From an uncultured Spirochaetia bacterium (GTDB lineage Bacteria; Spirochaetota; Brachyspiria; Brachyspirales; Brachyspiraceae): a stretch of DNA of 42,727 nucleotides. Each line of letters opens with the position of its first letter. Position 1 is the first letter of the stretch. Of the stretch, positions 23,127 through 32,071 are shown in pieces. Position numbers and translations under genes: made by a program. The notes under the pieces were generated by a model. It was not told where the DNA came from and made no database searches. It saw nothing but the letters and a program-made list of their open reading frames with translations. The stretch is from NCBI GenBank assembly GCA_947040945.1, contig CAMRCO010000007.1, forward strand, positions 1 to 42,727, read 5' to 3'.

Positions 23127-25199
23127 TCAGTTTGAAAGAAGCAAAATAGAATATGACTCATTTTGCTGTGTGTCTATGTCTATATAAAATATTTGGCTAC
23201 CCCAATTTATAGCTAATTTATTTTTCCCTAAAAATAATTTATCTTTATAAGGTATTTGATATTTAGTATCATTAACAGACATAAACTGAATTGTAGTATT
23301 ATTTGATTTTCCTAATAACTCTATATATAGTGGTATATCTCGTACTTTAATTTTTGATTTATTACTGTTTTGACCCGGATGAGATAAAAAAGCTTTAGCA
23401 GTTATTCTACTTGCGGGTAATACTGATACTTTTGAATCAATTTTAGGGGACATTATCGCAAGTATTTGATATTCTCCTGTTTTCATATCTAGTATAGATG
23501 TAGTTTTTGGTCTGCTAAGTATTTTTTTTTTAAGTTTTGATGTTTCTTTAGCGTCAATAGCACCAATTCTCACTCTCCAATATTCTATAGTTGCTAGATA
23601 TTGATTATGATTTGTGCCTTCTATTTTTTTTGTAGCCGAAACTAAAAATCTTTCAGCATCATTATAATTACCATAAGCATATGCTTCTATATTAGCTAAG
23701 TATATTTCTGTATTAATTAAAATATCTGTATTATTATAGACAGTTGCAATATTGTAAATATCTGTATTAATTAAAGAGCTTCTATTATTATAGACAAACT
23801 CTAAGTCAAATTTAGATTGTGCAGCATACAAAGGATTTTGATCCCGTAAAAATTGTTTATAATACGCAACTCCTCTATAATATGAATATTCTTCAGGAGT
23901 CATATTATAGCTAGATCTATAATAATTTATATTAAACCACTTTATCGCAAGAGCAGGGTCTTGTAGTAACATATTTTTTATTTTATCTATAGTTTCATTA
24001 CTTTCTGCCTGATGTCTTTTCGAAGTATTACTTCTTTTAATACCATCTAATGTAATAATAAACTGAACATAACTTTCTTTAGATGCTGGGCTTTGTGCTA
24101 TTATGGTTAGTATATTTGTTTTATCATTATTAACAGTTATAGAATTAGTATAGGATTTTTTATTATATGTGCTTACAATATTATATGTGCCGGGGTTTAT
24201 ATAAATAGTATATTTTTGTGATTTCCTAGTTAGAATCGTTTTTCCTGCGACTTCTATTTTTATAGGAATATCATCATCATTTTTTTCTACTATAAGCCTA
24301 AAATCAGCCATGTCAGATGCTTTTAGATTTTTAGATGTAGCTTTTATATTAGTAGTATTTGTTACTGTCTTATTTGTTTTAGTAGTAGTTTTTTCTATTG
24401 TCTCTGGTATTGTTACTACTGATGGTTTTAGTATTCCTTTAGGTCTAACATATCGTTGTTCTTTTGCCATTTTATTTGGAATATTTGGGTTATCAAAAAT
24501 TTTTTCATTTAAGATAACTAATTTTATTAATGTGATTATATCAGTGGTATCTCGACTCCATTTATATTGCTGTAATGATACCTCTTCAGGACTATCTAAT
24601 TTTTTCATAATTTGAAATAGCGCTTTTGTCGAAGCAGTGGAATAATCATATACTATAATATTCTTGTCTTCTGAAAGTTCAAGCAAGGTTTCATAATTAT
24701 ATCTATAATTAGTAGGGTTTAAAAATCTTAAATATGTTTGCCAAAAAAGGGCAGTTGTATAATACGGATGCGTGGTTGGAGCATTATCTACAAAATATTG
24801 AAATATACGAGCTGAAATTTCTTTGTCATCTCTAAATTCCATTAAACACGCTGCTATATATAGAAGAGCTCTATCACTATAGTACTCATTATAACTTGTT
24901 CCAGATGTTAGGACTTTATAAAAATCTTGAATAGCTAGTCTAAGTTCTGATACTGCTCCAAGATAATTTTGATATGATGAAAACCGAGCAACACCTCTAT
25001 AAAAGTCAAAAATATTTTCATCTATTTTATGCTTATTATAATCATATTTATTTTTTCTAAACCAGCTGATAGACGCTTCCATATCATTATATTGCATCTC
25101 TTCTACAAAAGTAAGAAAAGATTCTGGACTGTTCTGAGAAATTAAAGTATAGTTAATAGAAAGTATTAATATAATTATATTACAAAACATTTTTTTCAT
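23127..25199 (-). CDS. secreted protein with two TPR-like halves around a PEGA-like domain
   Basis: A 690-residue protein I do not recognise by name. It has a signal peptide (about residues 1-21, ending TLISQ). Residues 24-165 form helical TPR-like repeats. A Thr/Lys-rich linker (about 265-295) follows, then a beta domain (about 300-365) with IKIEVAGKT and INPGTYNIVSTYNKKSYTN, typical of PEGA modules. A second TPR-like block lies at about 395-545, and a C-terminal beta domain (about 560-690) ends the protein. The two helical blocks resemble each other (FYRGVARF against YYRGVAYY). It is probably periplasmic or surface-attached with a scaffold or peptidoglycan-contact role. A strong GGAGGAA site precedes the ATG. 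It heads the hisS-mltG-gltX run. Confidence 0.7.
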   Translation of the reverse strand: MKKMFCNIIILILSINYTLISQNSPESFLTFVEEMQYNDMEASISWFRKNKYDYNKHKIDENIFDFYRGVARFSSYQNYLGAVSELRLAIQDFYKVLTSGTSYNEYYSDRALLYIAACLMEFRDDKEISARIFQYFVDNAPTTHPYYTTALFWQTYLRFLNPTNYRYNYETLLELSEDKNIIVYDYSTASTKALFQIMKKLDSPEEVSLQQYKWSRDTTDIITLIKLVILNEKIFDNPNIPNKMAKEQRYVRPKGILKPSVVTIPETIEKTTTKTNKTVTNTTNIKATSKNLKASDMADFRLIVEKNDDDIPIKIEVAGKTILTRKSQKYTIYINPGTYNIVSTYNKKSYTNSITVNNDKTNILTIIAQSPASKESYVQFIITLDGIKRSNTSKRHQAESNETIDKIKNMLLQDPALAIKWFNINYYRSSYNMTPEEYSYYRGVAYYKQFLRDQNPLYAAQSKFDLEFVYNNRSSLINTDIYNIATVYNNTDILINTEIYLANIEAYAYGNYNDAERFLVSATKKIEGTNHNQYLATIEYWRVRIGAIDAKETSKLKKKILSRPKTTSILDMKTGEYQILAIMSPKIDSKVSVLPASRITAKAFLSHPGQNSNKSKIKVRDIPLYIELLGKSNNTTIQFMSVNDTKYQIPYKDKLFLGKNKLAINWGSQIFYIDIDTQQNESYSILLLSN

Positions 25200-25273
25200 A
25201 AATAAAAATTCCTCCGTATATTATTATCTGTCAAAAACTTTATAAACTTTAGTTTAAATGCACATAAATTTGC

Positions 25274-25301
25274 TTGACAAACATAATACTCTGTATATAC
25301 T
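25274..25301 (+). promoter_or_regulatory. promoter of pepD-abgT
   Basis: TTGACA (25274-25279), 16 bases, TATACT (25296-25301). The leader of about 30 bases contains the G7 ribosome site at 25327-25333. Confidence 0.7.
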
Positions 25302-25338
25302 CTAAACTATTATATATTTTTAACAAGGGGGGGCATAT

Positions 25339-26784
25339 ATGGACAATGATACAAAAACTATATTATCTTTTTTTGAGGAACTTACTAAAATACCTAGACC
25401 AACAAGAGGTGAAGAGGCTGTAGCTAATTATATTCTTGGTTGGGCAAAATCAAATAATTTAGAGGCAGGTAAAGACGAGACTGGTAATGTTATTATACGT
25501 GCTAAGGCTACTAAGGGGCGTGAAAATGACCCTATAGTAACAATTCAAGGTCACATGGATATGGTATGTGAAAAAACAGCAGAAAGTACAATTGATCCGA
25601 GTACACAGCCTTTAAAACTTATTTATGATGGTGACTGGCTTAGTGCAGATGGAACAACACTTGGAGCCGATAATGGTATAGGTCTTGCTTATGCTATGCA
25701 TGCTGCTACAAATGACAGTATTTCACATCCTGAACTTGAATTATTATTTACTATAGCTGAAGAAGATGGTTTTGATGGAGTTCATGGACTTAAACCGAAT
25801 ACTCTTAAAGGTAAATATTTAATTAATCTTGACTCTAGTGCTTATGGTGTGTTTACAGTAGCGTCAGCATCTACTCAAAATACAGGTGCTACTCTAAAGC
25901 TTTCTAAAACTAACCTAGACTCTAATCTTAAATATTTAGAAATTGTAGCTGACAATATGATGGGTGGGCATTCAGGCATAGACATCGCTAAAATGCGTGC
26001 TAATGCTTCTATTGCTCTGTTTTACTCACTTAAGGATGCTTTTCCTAAGGCTAAGTTTAATTTAGTTAGCTTTGATGGTGGTACAAGAAGAAATGTTATA
26101 CCTAGGCGTGCTACAGCTATTATTGCAGTTGAGGCTGGAAGTGTTGATATTATAAAAGAATCAATTAAAGAAAGCGAAAAATATGTAGCAAATAAATATA
26201 CTGAAGAGACTAACCCTACAATTACAGTAACAGAAACTTCTGCAATTAAAGATGGTTTATCAATTGAAGACACAAAAAAGGCTATCGACTTTATAACTGC
26301 TTTACCAAATGGACTTGAATCATGGAGTAAAGATTTAGAAAACACAATTGAAGCATCAAACAACATAGCTATTGTTAAACTCGAAGATGCTGGACTTACA
26401 TTTTTAAGTTTACAGCGCGGAGCTACAATGGAGGGGCTTAACAGAATTACAGGTAAACTTGTTAAAGCATGTACAGACTTTAATATTGATGAAAAAGACA
26501 TTGACGTGCAACAAAATATATCAACTCCTTGGGCACCAAATCCAAGCTCTCCATTACTTGCAAAATCACAGAAAGTATTTGAAAGTTTATTCGGAAAGAA
26601 AGCTGCTGTTTATGCGACTCATGGTGGACTAGAATGTGCTTGTATTGGTGAGAAACATCCTGAAATGGATATGATTTCATTTGGCCCAAGTATAGAGGAC
26701 TTACATTCACCTGATGAAAGACTTTTTATACCTTCTTTAGAGCCTACTTGGAAGCTACTTGCTGGTATATTAGCAGAAATTTAA
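25339..26784 (+). CDS. pepD: beta-Ala-His/cytosol nonspecific dipeptidase (M20C)
   Basis: A 481-residue zinc aminoacyl-dipeptidase that splits a wide range of dipeptides in the cytoplasm. Metal ligands are His72 and Asp74 in QGHMDMVCEK, Asp111 in LGADNGIGLAYAM, Glu141-Glu142 in TIAEEDGFDG (general base and ligand), the Asp in NLDSSAYG, and a late His in ISFGPSIEDLHSPDE. A lid domain lies at about 190-385. The usual acidic patch after NLDS (normally SEEEGE) is replaced by SAYGVF, a small difference from E. coli PepD. The ribosome site is an unusual G7 tract 5 bases before the ATG. abgT follows by 44 bases, so the two probably serve peptide uptake and use. Confidence 0.94.
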   Translation: MDNDTKTILSFFEELTKIPRPTRGEEAVANYILGWAKSNNLEAGKDETGNVIIRAKATKGRENDPIVTIQGHMDMVCEKTAESTIDPSTQPLKLIYDGDWLSADGTTLGADNGIGLAYAMHAATNDSISHPELELLFTIAEEDGFDGVHGLKPNTLKGKYLINLDSSAYGVFTVASASTQNTGATLKLSKTNLDSNLKYLEIVADNMMGGHSGIDIAKMRANASIALFYSLKDAFPKAKFNLVSFDGGTRRNVIPRRATAIIAVEAGSVDIIKESIKESEKYVANKYTEETNPTITVTETSAIKDGLSIEDTKKAIDFITALPNGLESWSKDLENTIEASNNIAIVKLEDAGLTFLSLQRGATMEGLNRITGKLVKACTDFNIDEKDIDVQQNISTPWAPNPSSPLLAKSQKVFESLFGKKAAVYATHGGLECACIGEKHPEMDMISFGPSIEDLHSPDERLFIPSLEPTWKLLAGILAEI

Positions 26785-26828
26785 TTAATTGATTTACATA
26801 AAAATAATATCTTGAAGGGGAATATAAC

Positions 26829-28418
26829 TTGGAGAATTTAGAAACTAATAAAAAAAATTGGGTTGAGAAATCTATACACTTTATTGAATACGTTGGAAAT
26901 AAATTTCCACATCCTTTTTATTTGTTTGGAATATTGTTTTTTATTACAATATTTTTATCTTTTGTATTACATAAATTGGGGTTTAATGCCTCATATTTAG
27001 ACAAAACAGCTGGAAGTGAGGCGATGAAAGTAATTGAGGTGGTTAACCTTCTTACGTTTGAAAATTTAAGAGATTTTTTCTCAAATGTGCCATCTATATA
27101 CGCAGCATATCCACCTTTAGGGCTTACAATCATTATGATGATGTCAATAGGTCTTGTGGAGACTACAGGTTTTTTTCATGCTATTATGAGAAAATATCTT
27201 CTTGATGCTCCTAAGCCTTTAATTACCGCCGCTTTAGTATTTATAGGTATAAACGCGAATATTATGTCAGATGCGGGAACTATACTTACATTTACTTTAG
27301 GTGGTATTTTATATGCGTCTATAGGTAGAAATCCTAAACTAGGTATAATAGTTGGATTTGCTTCTTGTAGTGGTGGATTCACAGCTAATATGTTTGTTAC
27401 ATCAACAGATGCCTTGCTCGCGGGTATTACGCAGAGTGCTGTAAGTAGTTTGGGTATGGAGATTATTGTAAGCCCACTTGCTAACTACTACTTTATGGCA
27501 GTGTCTACAATATTTTTAACATTAACTATTACATTTCTTACAGAAAAGTTTATGGTTAAATGGATTGGAAATGACTATGTGCAACCTGATGACGAAGACT
27601 TGCTAGAAAAATATAGGGTTACTCCTGAAGAAACTAGAGGATTAAAATTCTCTTTATTTAGTTTTCTTGCGTTTTTGGTGATTCTACTTGGATTATCTGT
27701 CCCTGCGAATGCTTTCTTTAGGTCTCCTGACAATACATTTTTGCCAACGTCTCCTTTATTGTCGTCTATAGTTATCATTACATTTTTTATGTTTTGTTTT
27801 ATAGGCATAGCTTATGGAGTTGGTGCGGGAACTATTAAAAAAGCTAAAGACATTCCAGTTTTGCTACAGGCAGGAGTTTCTAAATCAATGCCTCTACTAG
27901 TTACCATATTAACAGCAGCTTCTTTTTTATATATGATTAACAAAAGTAATATATTTAGAATTGTTGCTGTAAAGCTTTCAGATACTCTTAGAGGAGCAGA
28001 TGTTAGTGTATTAATGCTTTTATTCTTAGTTATACTAATAACAGCACTAATAAACCCATTTGTAACATCAGGGTCAACTAAGTGGATAATATTAGCACCT
28101 ATGGTTGTTCCTATGCTTGCATTACTTGATGTAAATCCTGCTTTTGCACAATTAGCATTTAGAATAGGGGATTCTGCTACAAACATTATTTCACCTATAA
28201 GAGCTGATATACCTATTATACTAGGTTTGTTTGCCCAATATGATGCTGAAATATTTGCACGTACGAAAATAAAAAAGACTGAAGCTGGGTTTGGAACTCT
28301 ATTCTCAATGACGCTTCCATACTCTATAGTTATTTTATTTACAATGGTAACTATTATGACTCTATGGTATTTTTCAGGACTACCTATAGGGCCTGGTGTT
28401 GATATGTTCTTAAAATAA
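26829..28418 (+). CDS. AbgT-family transporter (p-aminobenzoyl-glutamate type)
   Basis: A 529-residue polytopic inner-membrane protein with about 12 hydrophobic segments. AbgT-family marks include FPHPFYLFGILF (residues 26-37), PPLGLTIIMMMSIGLVE (about 95-111), NANIMSDAGTI (about 144-154), FTANMFVTSTDALLAGIT (about 186-203) and the re-entrant regions NPFVTSGSTKW and FRIGDSATNIISPI. The family imports p-aminobenzoyl-glutamate or exports sulfonamides, driven by ion gradients. It starts with TTG at 26829, with AAGGGG 10 bases upstream and no better ATG. It is downstream of an M20 dipeptidase, as abgT is of the M20 abgAB genes in E. coli, but here the peptidase is of the pepD type. A terminator follows at 28451. 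Confidence 0.9.
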   Translation: MENLETNKKNWVEKSIHFIEYVGNKFPHPFYLFGILFFITIFLSFVLHKLGFNASYLDKTAGSEAMKVIEVVNLLTFENLRDFFSNVPSIYAAYPPLGLTIIMMMSIGLVETTGFFHAIMRKYLLDAPKPLITAALVFIGINANIMSDAGTILTFTLGGILYASIGRNPKLGIIVGFASCSGGFTANMFVTSTDALLAGITQSAVSSLGMEIIVSPLANYYFMAVSTIFLTLTITFLTEKFMVKWIGNDYVQPDDEDLLEKYRVTPEETRGLKFSLFSFLAFLVILLGLSVPANAFFRSPDNTFLPTSPLLSSIVIITFFMFCFIGIAYGVGAGTIKKAKDIPVLLQAGVSKSMPLLVTILTAASFLYMINKSNIFRIVAVKLSDTLRGADVSVLMLLFLVILITALINPFVTSGSTKWIILAPMVVPMLALLDVNPAFAQLAFRIGDSATNIISPIRADIPIILGLFAQYDAEIFARTKIKKTEAGFGTLFSMTLPYSIVILFTMVTIMTLWYFSGLPIGPGVDMFLK

Positions 28419-28450
28419 TTAGATTTTTTTAATTAAGCTTGAAGTTTAGT

Positions 28451-28486
28451 GGCTTGTCTATTTTTTATAGATGAGCCATTTTTATT
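28451..28486 (+). terminator. intrinsic terminator after abgT
   Basis: Arms GGCTTGTCTAT (28451-28461) and ATAGATGAGCC (28467-28477) pair over 11 positions with two G-U wobbles around a T5 loop, followed by ATTTTTATTT. It functions for the plus strand only and overlaps the last codons of the convergent GT2 gene. Confidence 0.7.
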
Positions 28487-29474
28487 TGTCATTAAAGGAT
28501 TTATATTTTTTTATAGAAAACTTAGATATTCTTTTTTTTCCAGATAATAATCTAATAATCCCATAAAAAAATCCTAGCCCATAAAAGAAATGTGTTATAA
28601 AAAACATGCAAGGATAAATTATAATACCTTTAAGTTTATGATCTGTTTTCATAGCAGTTATAATGGCGAATATACTATTCATTATTATGTAAACAACAAT
28701 AGGTATAAAATATAGGCATAAATATTTATTATTATTTTTACTAGCTATTACAGCCATTATAGGTAATGATAAAATATAGAGAGTAAAAAAAGATGGAATA
28801 GTAAATATAAAATTTTTAATACTAAACTCTCGTGCAGTTTGTTCAAGCCGACCACGTCCATAATTAAGAAGCATTTTAATATATGAAAGTATAGTTGAGC
28901 GAGGAGGACGTTTTACAATAATATCAGGATGATATATTAATTTATATTTTAATTGTAATATCTTATCTATTAAAGCATTCTCTTCGTTTGGGTATAGTCT
29001 TTCATCAAAAAGCTCTGCTTCAATCATTACTGAATGTTTTATAAATAAATTGCATAATATAACGTCTTTATCAGTACCTTCTCTTACAGCTGAATTTTTT
29101 CTGCAGTAGCGATTAGATATTGGACCTACAGCAAAAAAAGATGATAAACAAGTATCTATATATTTTTCAATATTGGTGTTTATTATATGTATGGCAGGTC
29201 CACCAACAATTGCAACGGATGAATCTTTTTCGAAAATATCAGTAGCTATTTTAATGTTTGAAGACGACACTACAGAATCATTATCTATAAAATAAAGTAT
29301 TTTACCTTCTGCTTCTTTTATACAAGCATTTCTTTGTTTGGTAGGGTGTGTTCCTTCAGCTTGAAATATCTCTATATTTTCTTTAGGGTAGTCAGATAAA
29401 TATAAGGCTAATAGAGTATCTTCTATGGATTCGCCTTCTCTGTGTGGTATGATTACACTAACTTTTAATTCCAT
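28482..29474 (-). CDS. membrane-associated family 2 glycosyltransferase
   Basis: A 330-residue GT2 enzyme. The catalytic domain (about residues 1-215) begins KVSVIIPHREGE and has YFIDNDS as the DxD-type motif (about 61-67); CNLFIKHSV and DERLYPNEENAL lie on the acceptor side. About four membrane helices follow (about 218-310). This layout is typical of enzymes that pass sugar to a membrane lipid acceptor during surface-glycan synthesis. It is a single gene convergent with abgT and divergent from cmk. The ribosome site is a distant AGGGG. Its promoter holds a perfect palindrome (separate entry). Confidence 0.82.
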   Translation of the reverse strand: MELKVSVIIPHREGESIEDTLLALYLSDYPKENIEIFQAEGTHPTKQRNACIKEAEGKILYFIDNDSVVSSSNIKIATDIFEKDSSVAIVGGPAIHIINTNIEKYIDTCLSSFFAVGPISNRYCRKNSAVREGTDKDVILCNLFIKHSVMIEAELFDERLYPNEENALIDKILQLKYKLIYHPDIIVKRPPRSTILSYIKMLLNYGRGRLEQTAREFSIKNFIFTIPSFFTLYILSLPIMAVIASKNNNKYLCLYFIPIVVYIIMNSIFAIITAMKTDHKLKGIIIYPCMFFITHFFYGLGFFYGIIRLLSGKKRISKFSIKKYKSFNDK

Positions 29475-29499
29475 TTAATATTGTACCCCTAAGCAATAC

Positions 29500-29528
29500 A
29501 TTCTATAGTATATTACTATAATAAACAA
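29500..29528 (-). promoter_or_regulatory. promoter with internal palindrome upstream of the GT2 gene
   Basis: Minus strand TTGTTT (29528-29523), 17 bases, TAGAAT (29505-29500). The spacer is filled by a perfect palindrome, TATAGTA-TAT-TACTATA (29504-29520), a plausible operator. Confidence 0.45.
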
Positions 29529-29643
29529 TAAAAGCCTACATTTTTTTAGTATTAGGTCTTTTACTATACATAATATTTAGAACCCTAAAAATTTAACTGT
29601 TTGAATAATTAAATACACTTTTTTTTGCTTTATGTTGACTTGC

Positions 29644-29684
29644 AATAAAACAGTATTTGTAATAATATTCAATACTGTTTTATT
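29644..29684. promoter_or_regulatory. 14-bp perfect inverted repeat around the cmk promoter -10 region
   Basis: Arms AATAAAACAGTATT (29644-29657) and AATACTGTTTTATT (29671-29684) are exact complements, 13 bases apart. A promoter TTGACT (29635-29640), 17 bases, TGTAAT (29658-29663) places the -10 box between the arms. The second arm is followed by T6. It could be a repressor operator or, read from an upstream start, a leader attenuator. The rest of the 29475-29708 gap shows only the GT2 promoter and AT-rich DNA. Confidence 0.65.
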
Positions 29685-29708
29685 TTTTAAACCTTAAAAA
29701 GGAAAAAT

Positions 29709-30371
29709 ATGTCTGATAATATAGTTGCTATTGATGGACCTTCAGGGTCTGGAAAAAGTTCTGTTTCTAAACTTCTTGCCACTAAATTAGGCTTTAAGTA
29801 TTTAGATACAGGGGCTATGTATAGAGCTATTACTTTTTATATTATCAGAGAAAGCATAGATATAAATGACATACCTAGCTTAGAAAAACTCCTTCAAAGT
29901 ATAAAAATATCATTTGATACTTCTTTTAATGTTTATCTCAATAATGAGAATATAGCAAAAGAAATTAGAAGTATGCCTGTGGTTGAACGGGTATCAGAAA
30001 TTGCATCAATAAAAATTGTCAGAGAAAACATGGTCGACTTACAAAGGCGTATAGCACTTTCTGGCAAATATGTTCTAGATGGACGTGACATTGGTAGCGT
30101 TGTTTTTCCTAATGCTAAGCATAAATTTTACTTAGAGGCAACAATAGAAGAGAGAGCTAAAAGAAGACACAAAGAAGAAGTAGAAAAGGGTTCTAGCATT
30201 TCTTTTGATGAGGTAAAAGAAAGTATTGCTAAAAGAGATGAGTTTGATAAAAATCGACTAGAAAGCCCTTTAATTATACCTAAAGATGCTATCCTTATAG
30301 ATACAACGAATTTGGGTATTGAAGATGTTATTAATACAATGGTTTCTTATATTGGTGAAATTGTTGATTAA
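29709..30371 (+). CDS. cmk: cytidylate kinase
   Basis: A 220-residue nucleoside monophosphate kinase that phosphorylates CMP and dCMP. The P-loop is GPSGSGKSS (residues 10-18); DTGAMYRAIT (about 33-42) and LDGRDIGSVVFPNA (about 124-137) are the CMP-binding signatures; the lid region is RAKRRHKEE with RDEFDKNR. It precedes rpsA by 36 bases, the widespread cmk-rpsA pairing, and both probably share the promoter and inverted repeat upstream. The ribosome site is AAAGGA. Confidence 0.96.
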   Translation: MSDNIVAIDGPSGSGKSSVSKLLATKLGFKYLDTGAMYRAITFYIIRESIDINDIPSLEKLLQSIKISFDTSFNVYLNNENIAKEIRSMPVVERVSEIASIKIVRENMVDLQRRIALSGKYVLDGRDIGSVVFPNAKHKFYLEATIEERAKRRHKEEVEKGSSISFDEVKESIAKRDEFDKNRLESPLIIPKDAILIDTTNLGIEDVINTMVSYIGEIVD

Positions 30372-30407
30372 GATAAGTTACAAACGTAGTTATAAAGAGA
30401 GGCAAAA

Positions 30408-32066
30408 ATGGAAGCTAATAGACCTTCAGAACAAGAACAAGAGTTTTTGGACGCTTTTAATAGTGTAAGCGATGTTAAAAAAGGAAGCATCGTAACTGGT
30501 ACAATTATAGAAGTTAAAGATGATCAAGTCATTGTCAACTTAAACTATAAACTAGAAGGAAAAGTAAATCGCTCAGAGTTTGACAAAGAGCCTGCTGTCG
30601 GTGAAGCAATAGAAGTTAAAGTTATGAGTGAAGATAATGAGTATATAACTTTATCTAAGTCTATGGTTGATAGAGATCGTTCTCAATCGATACTTGAAGA
30701 TGCATGGATAAATCAAACAGAAATTAAGGGTACTGTAAAAGAATCTATTAAAGGAGGATTTAGCGTATCCCTATATGGAAATATCGTTTTTTGTCCTTTT
30801 TCACAGATGGATGTTTCAAGATACACTAAACCTGAAGATCATATTGGTAAAGAATATGACTTTAAGATTACTAAAAAAATGAATAGAGATATTGTAGTAT
30901 CAAGAAGAATTATACAAGAAGTAAAACAGAATGCTGAAATTGAAGCATATTTAAATAATCTCAAAGAAAATGATATTGTAGAAGCTAAAGTAAAAAATAT
31001 AGAGCATTTTGGAGCTTTTGTTGAGCTTACAGATGGTTTAGATGGATTTGTTGCTTTAATAAATATGTCATGGAGCAAAATTGTTGACGCTAAAAAGATT
31101 TTGGCTAGAGGGGATATTAAAAACTTTAAGATTCTTTCAGTAGATAAAGAAAAACGTAGAGTAGATTTAGGACTAAAACAACTAGAAGATGATCCTTGGG
31201 GTGAATTCGTTAATTTATATAAAATTAATGATGTTATTGAAGGTGAAGTTACTAATATTAAGAAATTTGGTCTTTTTGTAAAGGTTTACAATGGCGTAGA
31301 AGGACTTGTACATATATCTGACATTACTTGGAATAACTATATTAAAAACCCTGCTGAGTTTGCTAAAAAAGGTGATTTCTTGGAGTGTAAAATACTTGAA
31401 ATGAATGTTCCTGAAAGGCGACTTACTTTAGGTATTAAACAAGTTAAAGATAACCCATGGAAAGATGTTGAAGCTCTTTATCCTATTGGCAAACCTGTTA
31501 AGTGTTTAGCAAAAAGGATATTAAGAGACTTTGTAGTTCTTGAGCTTCCAAATGGATTAGAAGGTATATGTGATATTAATTATTTCGATTGGAAAGAAAA
31601 AGTTATCAACATAAATGACTATGTAAAAGAAGGCGAAACTATTGATATGATAGTTTTATCTATTGATAAGAGCAAACAGAAAATAAAACTTAGCTATAAA
31701 CACACTAAAGAAAGTCCTTGGGATTTATTTGAAAAAGAATATCCTGTAAACTCTATAATTAAAGGTGTTGTAAAAGCTATAATAGAATCTGGAGCTATAG
31801 TTAATTTACCTGATGAGCTTACTGGTTTTGTTCATGTTTCACAAATTGATATGCCAAGAGGTGCAAATATTGCAGACTTCATTACAATTGGAGAAGAGTA
31901 TCCATTTGTAATTAAAGATATAGATCATATTAAAAATAGAATATCTCTTTCAAGACGTGAATATATGGAAACAGAATCTAAAAAAGAAATGAAAGGTTAT
32001 TTAAGTAATGAAGAATCTACATCATTGACATTTAATTACTTTGATGACCTAAATATGAAAAAATAA
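30408..32066 (+). CDS. rpsA: 30S ribosomal protein S1
   Basis: A 552-residue RNA-binding protein with six S1 (OB-fold) domains, at roughly residues 20-75, 100-160, 190-255, 270-340, 358-425 and 443-515. Domains 3 and 4 are the most typical (EHFGAFVELTDGLDGFVALINMSW and KKFGLFVKVYNGVEGLVHISDITW type, each followed by a VGLKQL or LGIKQV segment). S1 brings mRNA to the 30S subunit, which matters most for mRNAs with weak ribosome sites, several of which occur in this window. Start chosen by GAGAGG before the ATG. A glucosyltransferase gene begins 5 bases after its stop. Confidence 0.96.
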   Translation: MEANRPSEQEQEFLDAFNSVSDVKKGSIVTGTIIEVKDDQVIVNLNYKLEGKVNRSEFDKEPAVGEAIEVKVMSEDNEYITLSKSMVDRDRSQSILEDAWINQTEIKGTVKESIKGGFSVSLYGNIVFCPFSQMDVSRYTKPEDHIGKEYDFKITKKMNRDIVVSRRIIQEVKQNAEIEAYLNNLKENDIVEAKVKNIEHFGAFVELTDGLDGFVALINMSWSKIVDAKKILARGDIKNFKILSVDKEKRRVDLGLKQLEDDPWGEFVNLYKINDVIEGEVTNIKKFGLFVKVYNGVEGLVHISDITWNNYIKNPAEFAKKGDFLECKILEMNVPERRLTLGIKQVKDNPWKDVEALYPIGKPVKCLAKRILRDFVVLELPNGLEGICDINYFDWKEKVININDYVKEGETIDMIVLSIDKSKQKIKLSYKHTKESPWDLFEKEYPVNSIIKGVVKAIIESGAIVNLPDELTGFVHVSQIDMPRGANIADFITIGEEYPFVIKDIDHIKNRISLSRREYMETESKKEMKGYLSNEESTSLTFNYFDDLNMKK

Positions 32067-32071
32067 GTGCT

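Noticed and set aside
19303-25199. T-box or other tRNA-sensing leader for gltX, hisS
   Set aside because: The gaps of 4-73 bases between these genes are too short, and no T-box sequence is seen; glyQ likewise has a leader of about 30 bases.
26022-26501. Minus-strand 159-codon frame inside pepD
   Set aside because: pepD has intact metal ligands on the plus strand; the opposite frame has no ribosome site or motif.
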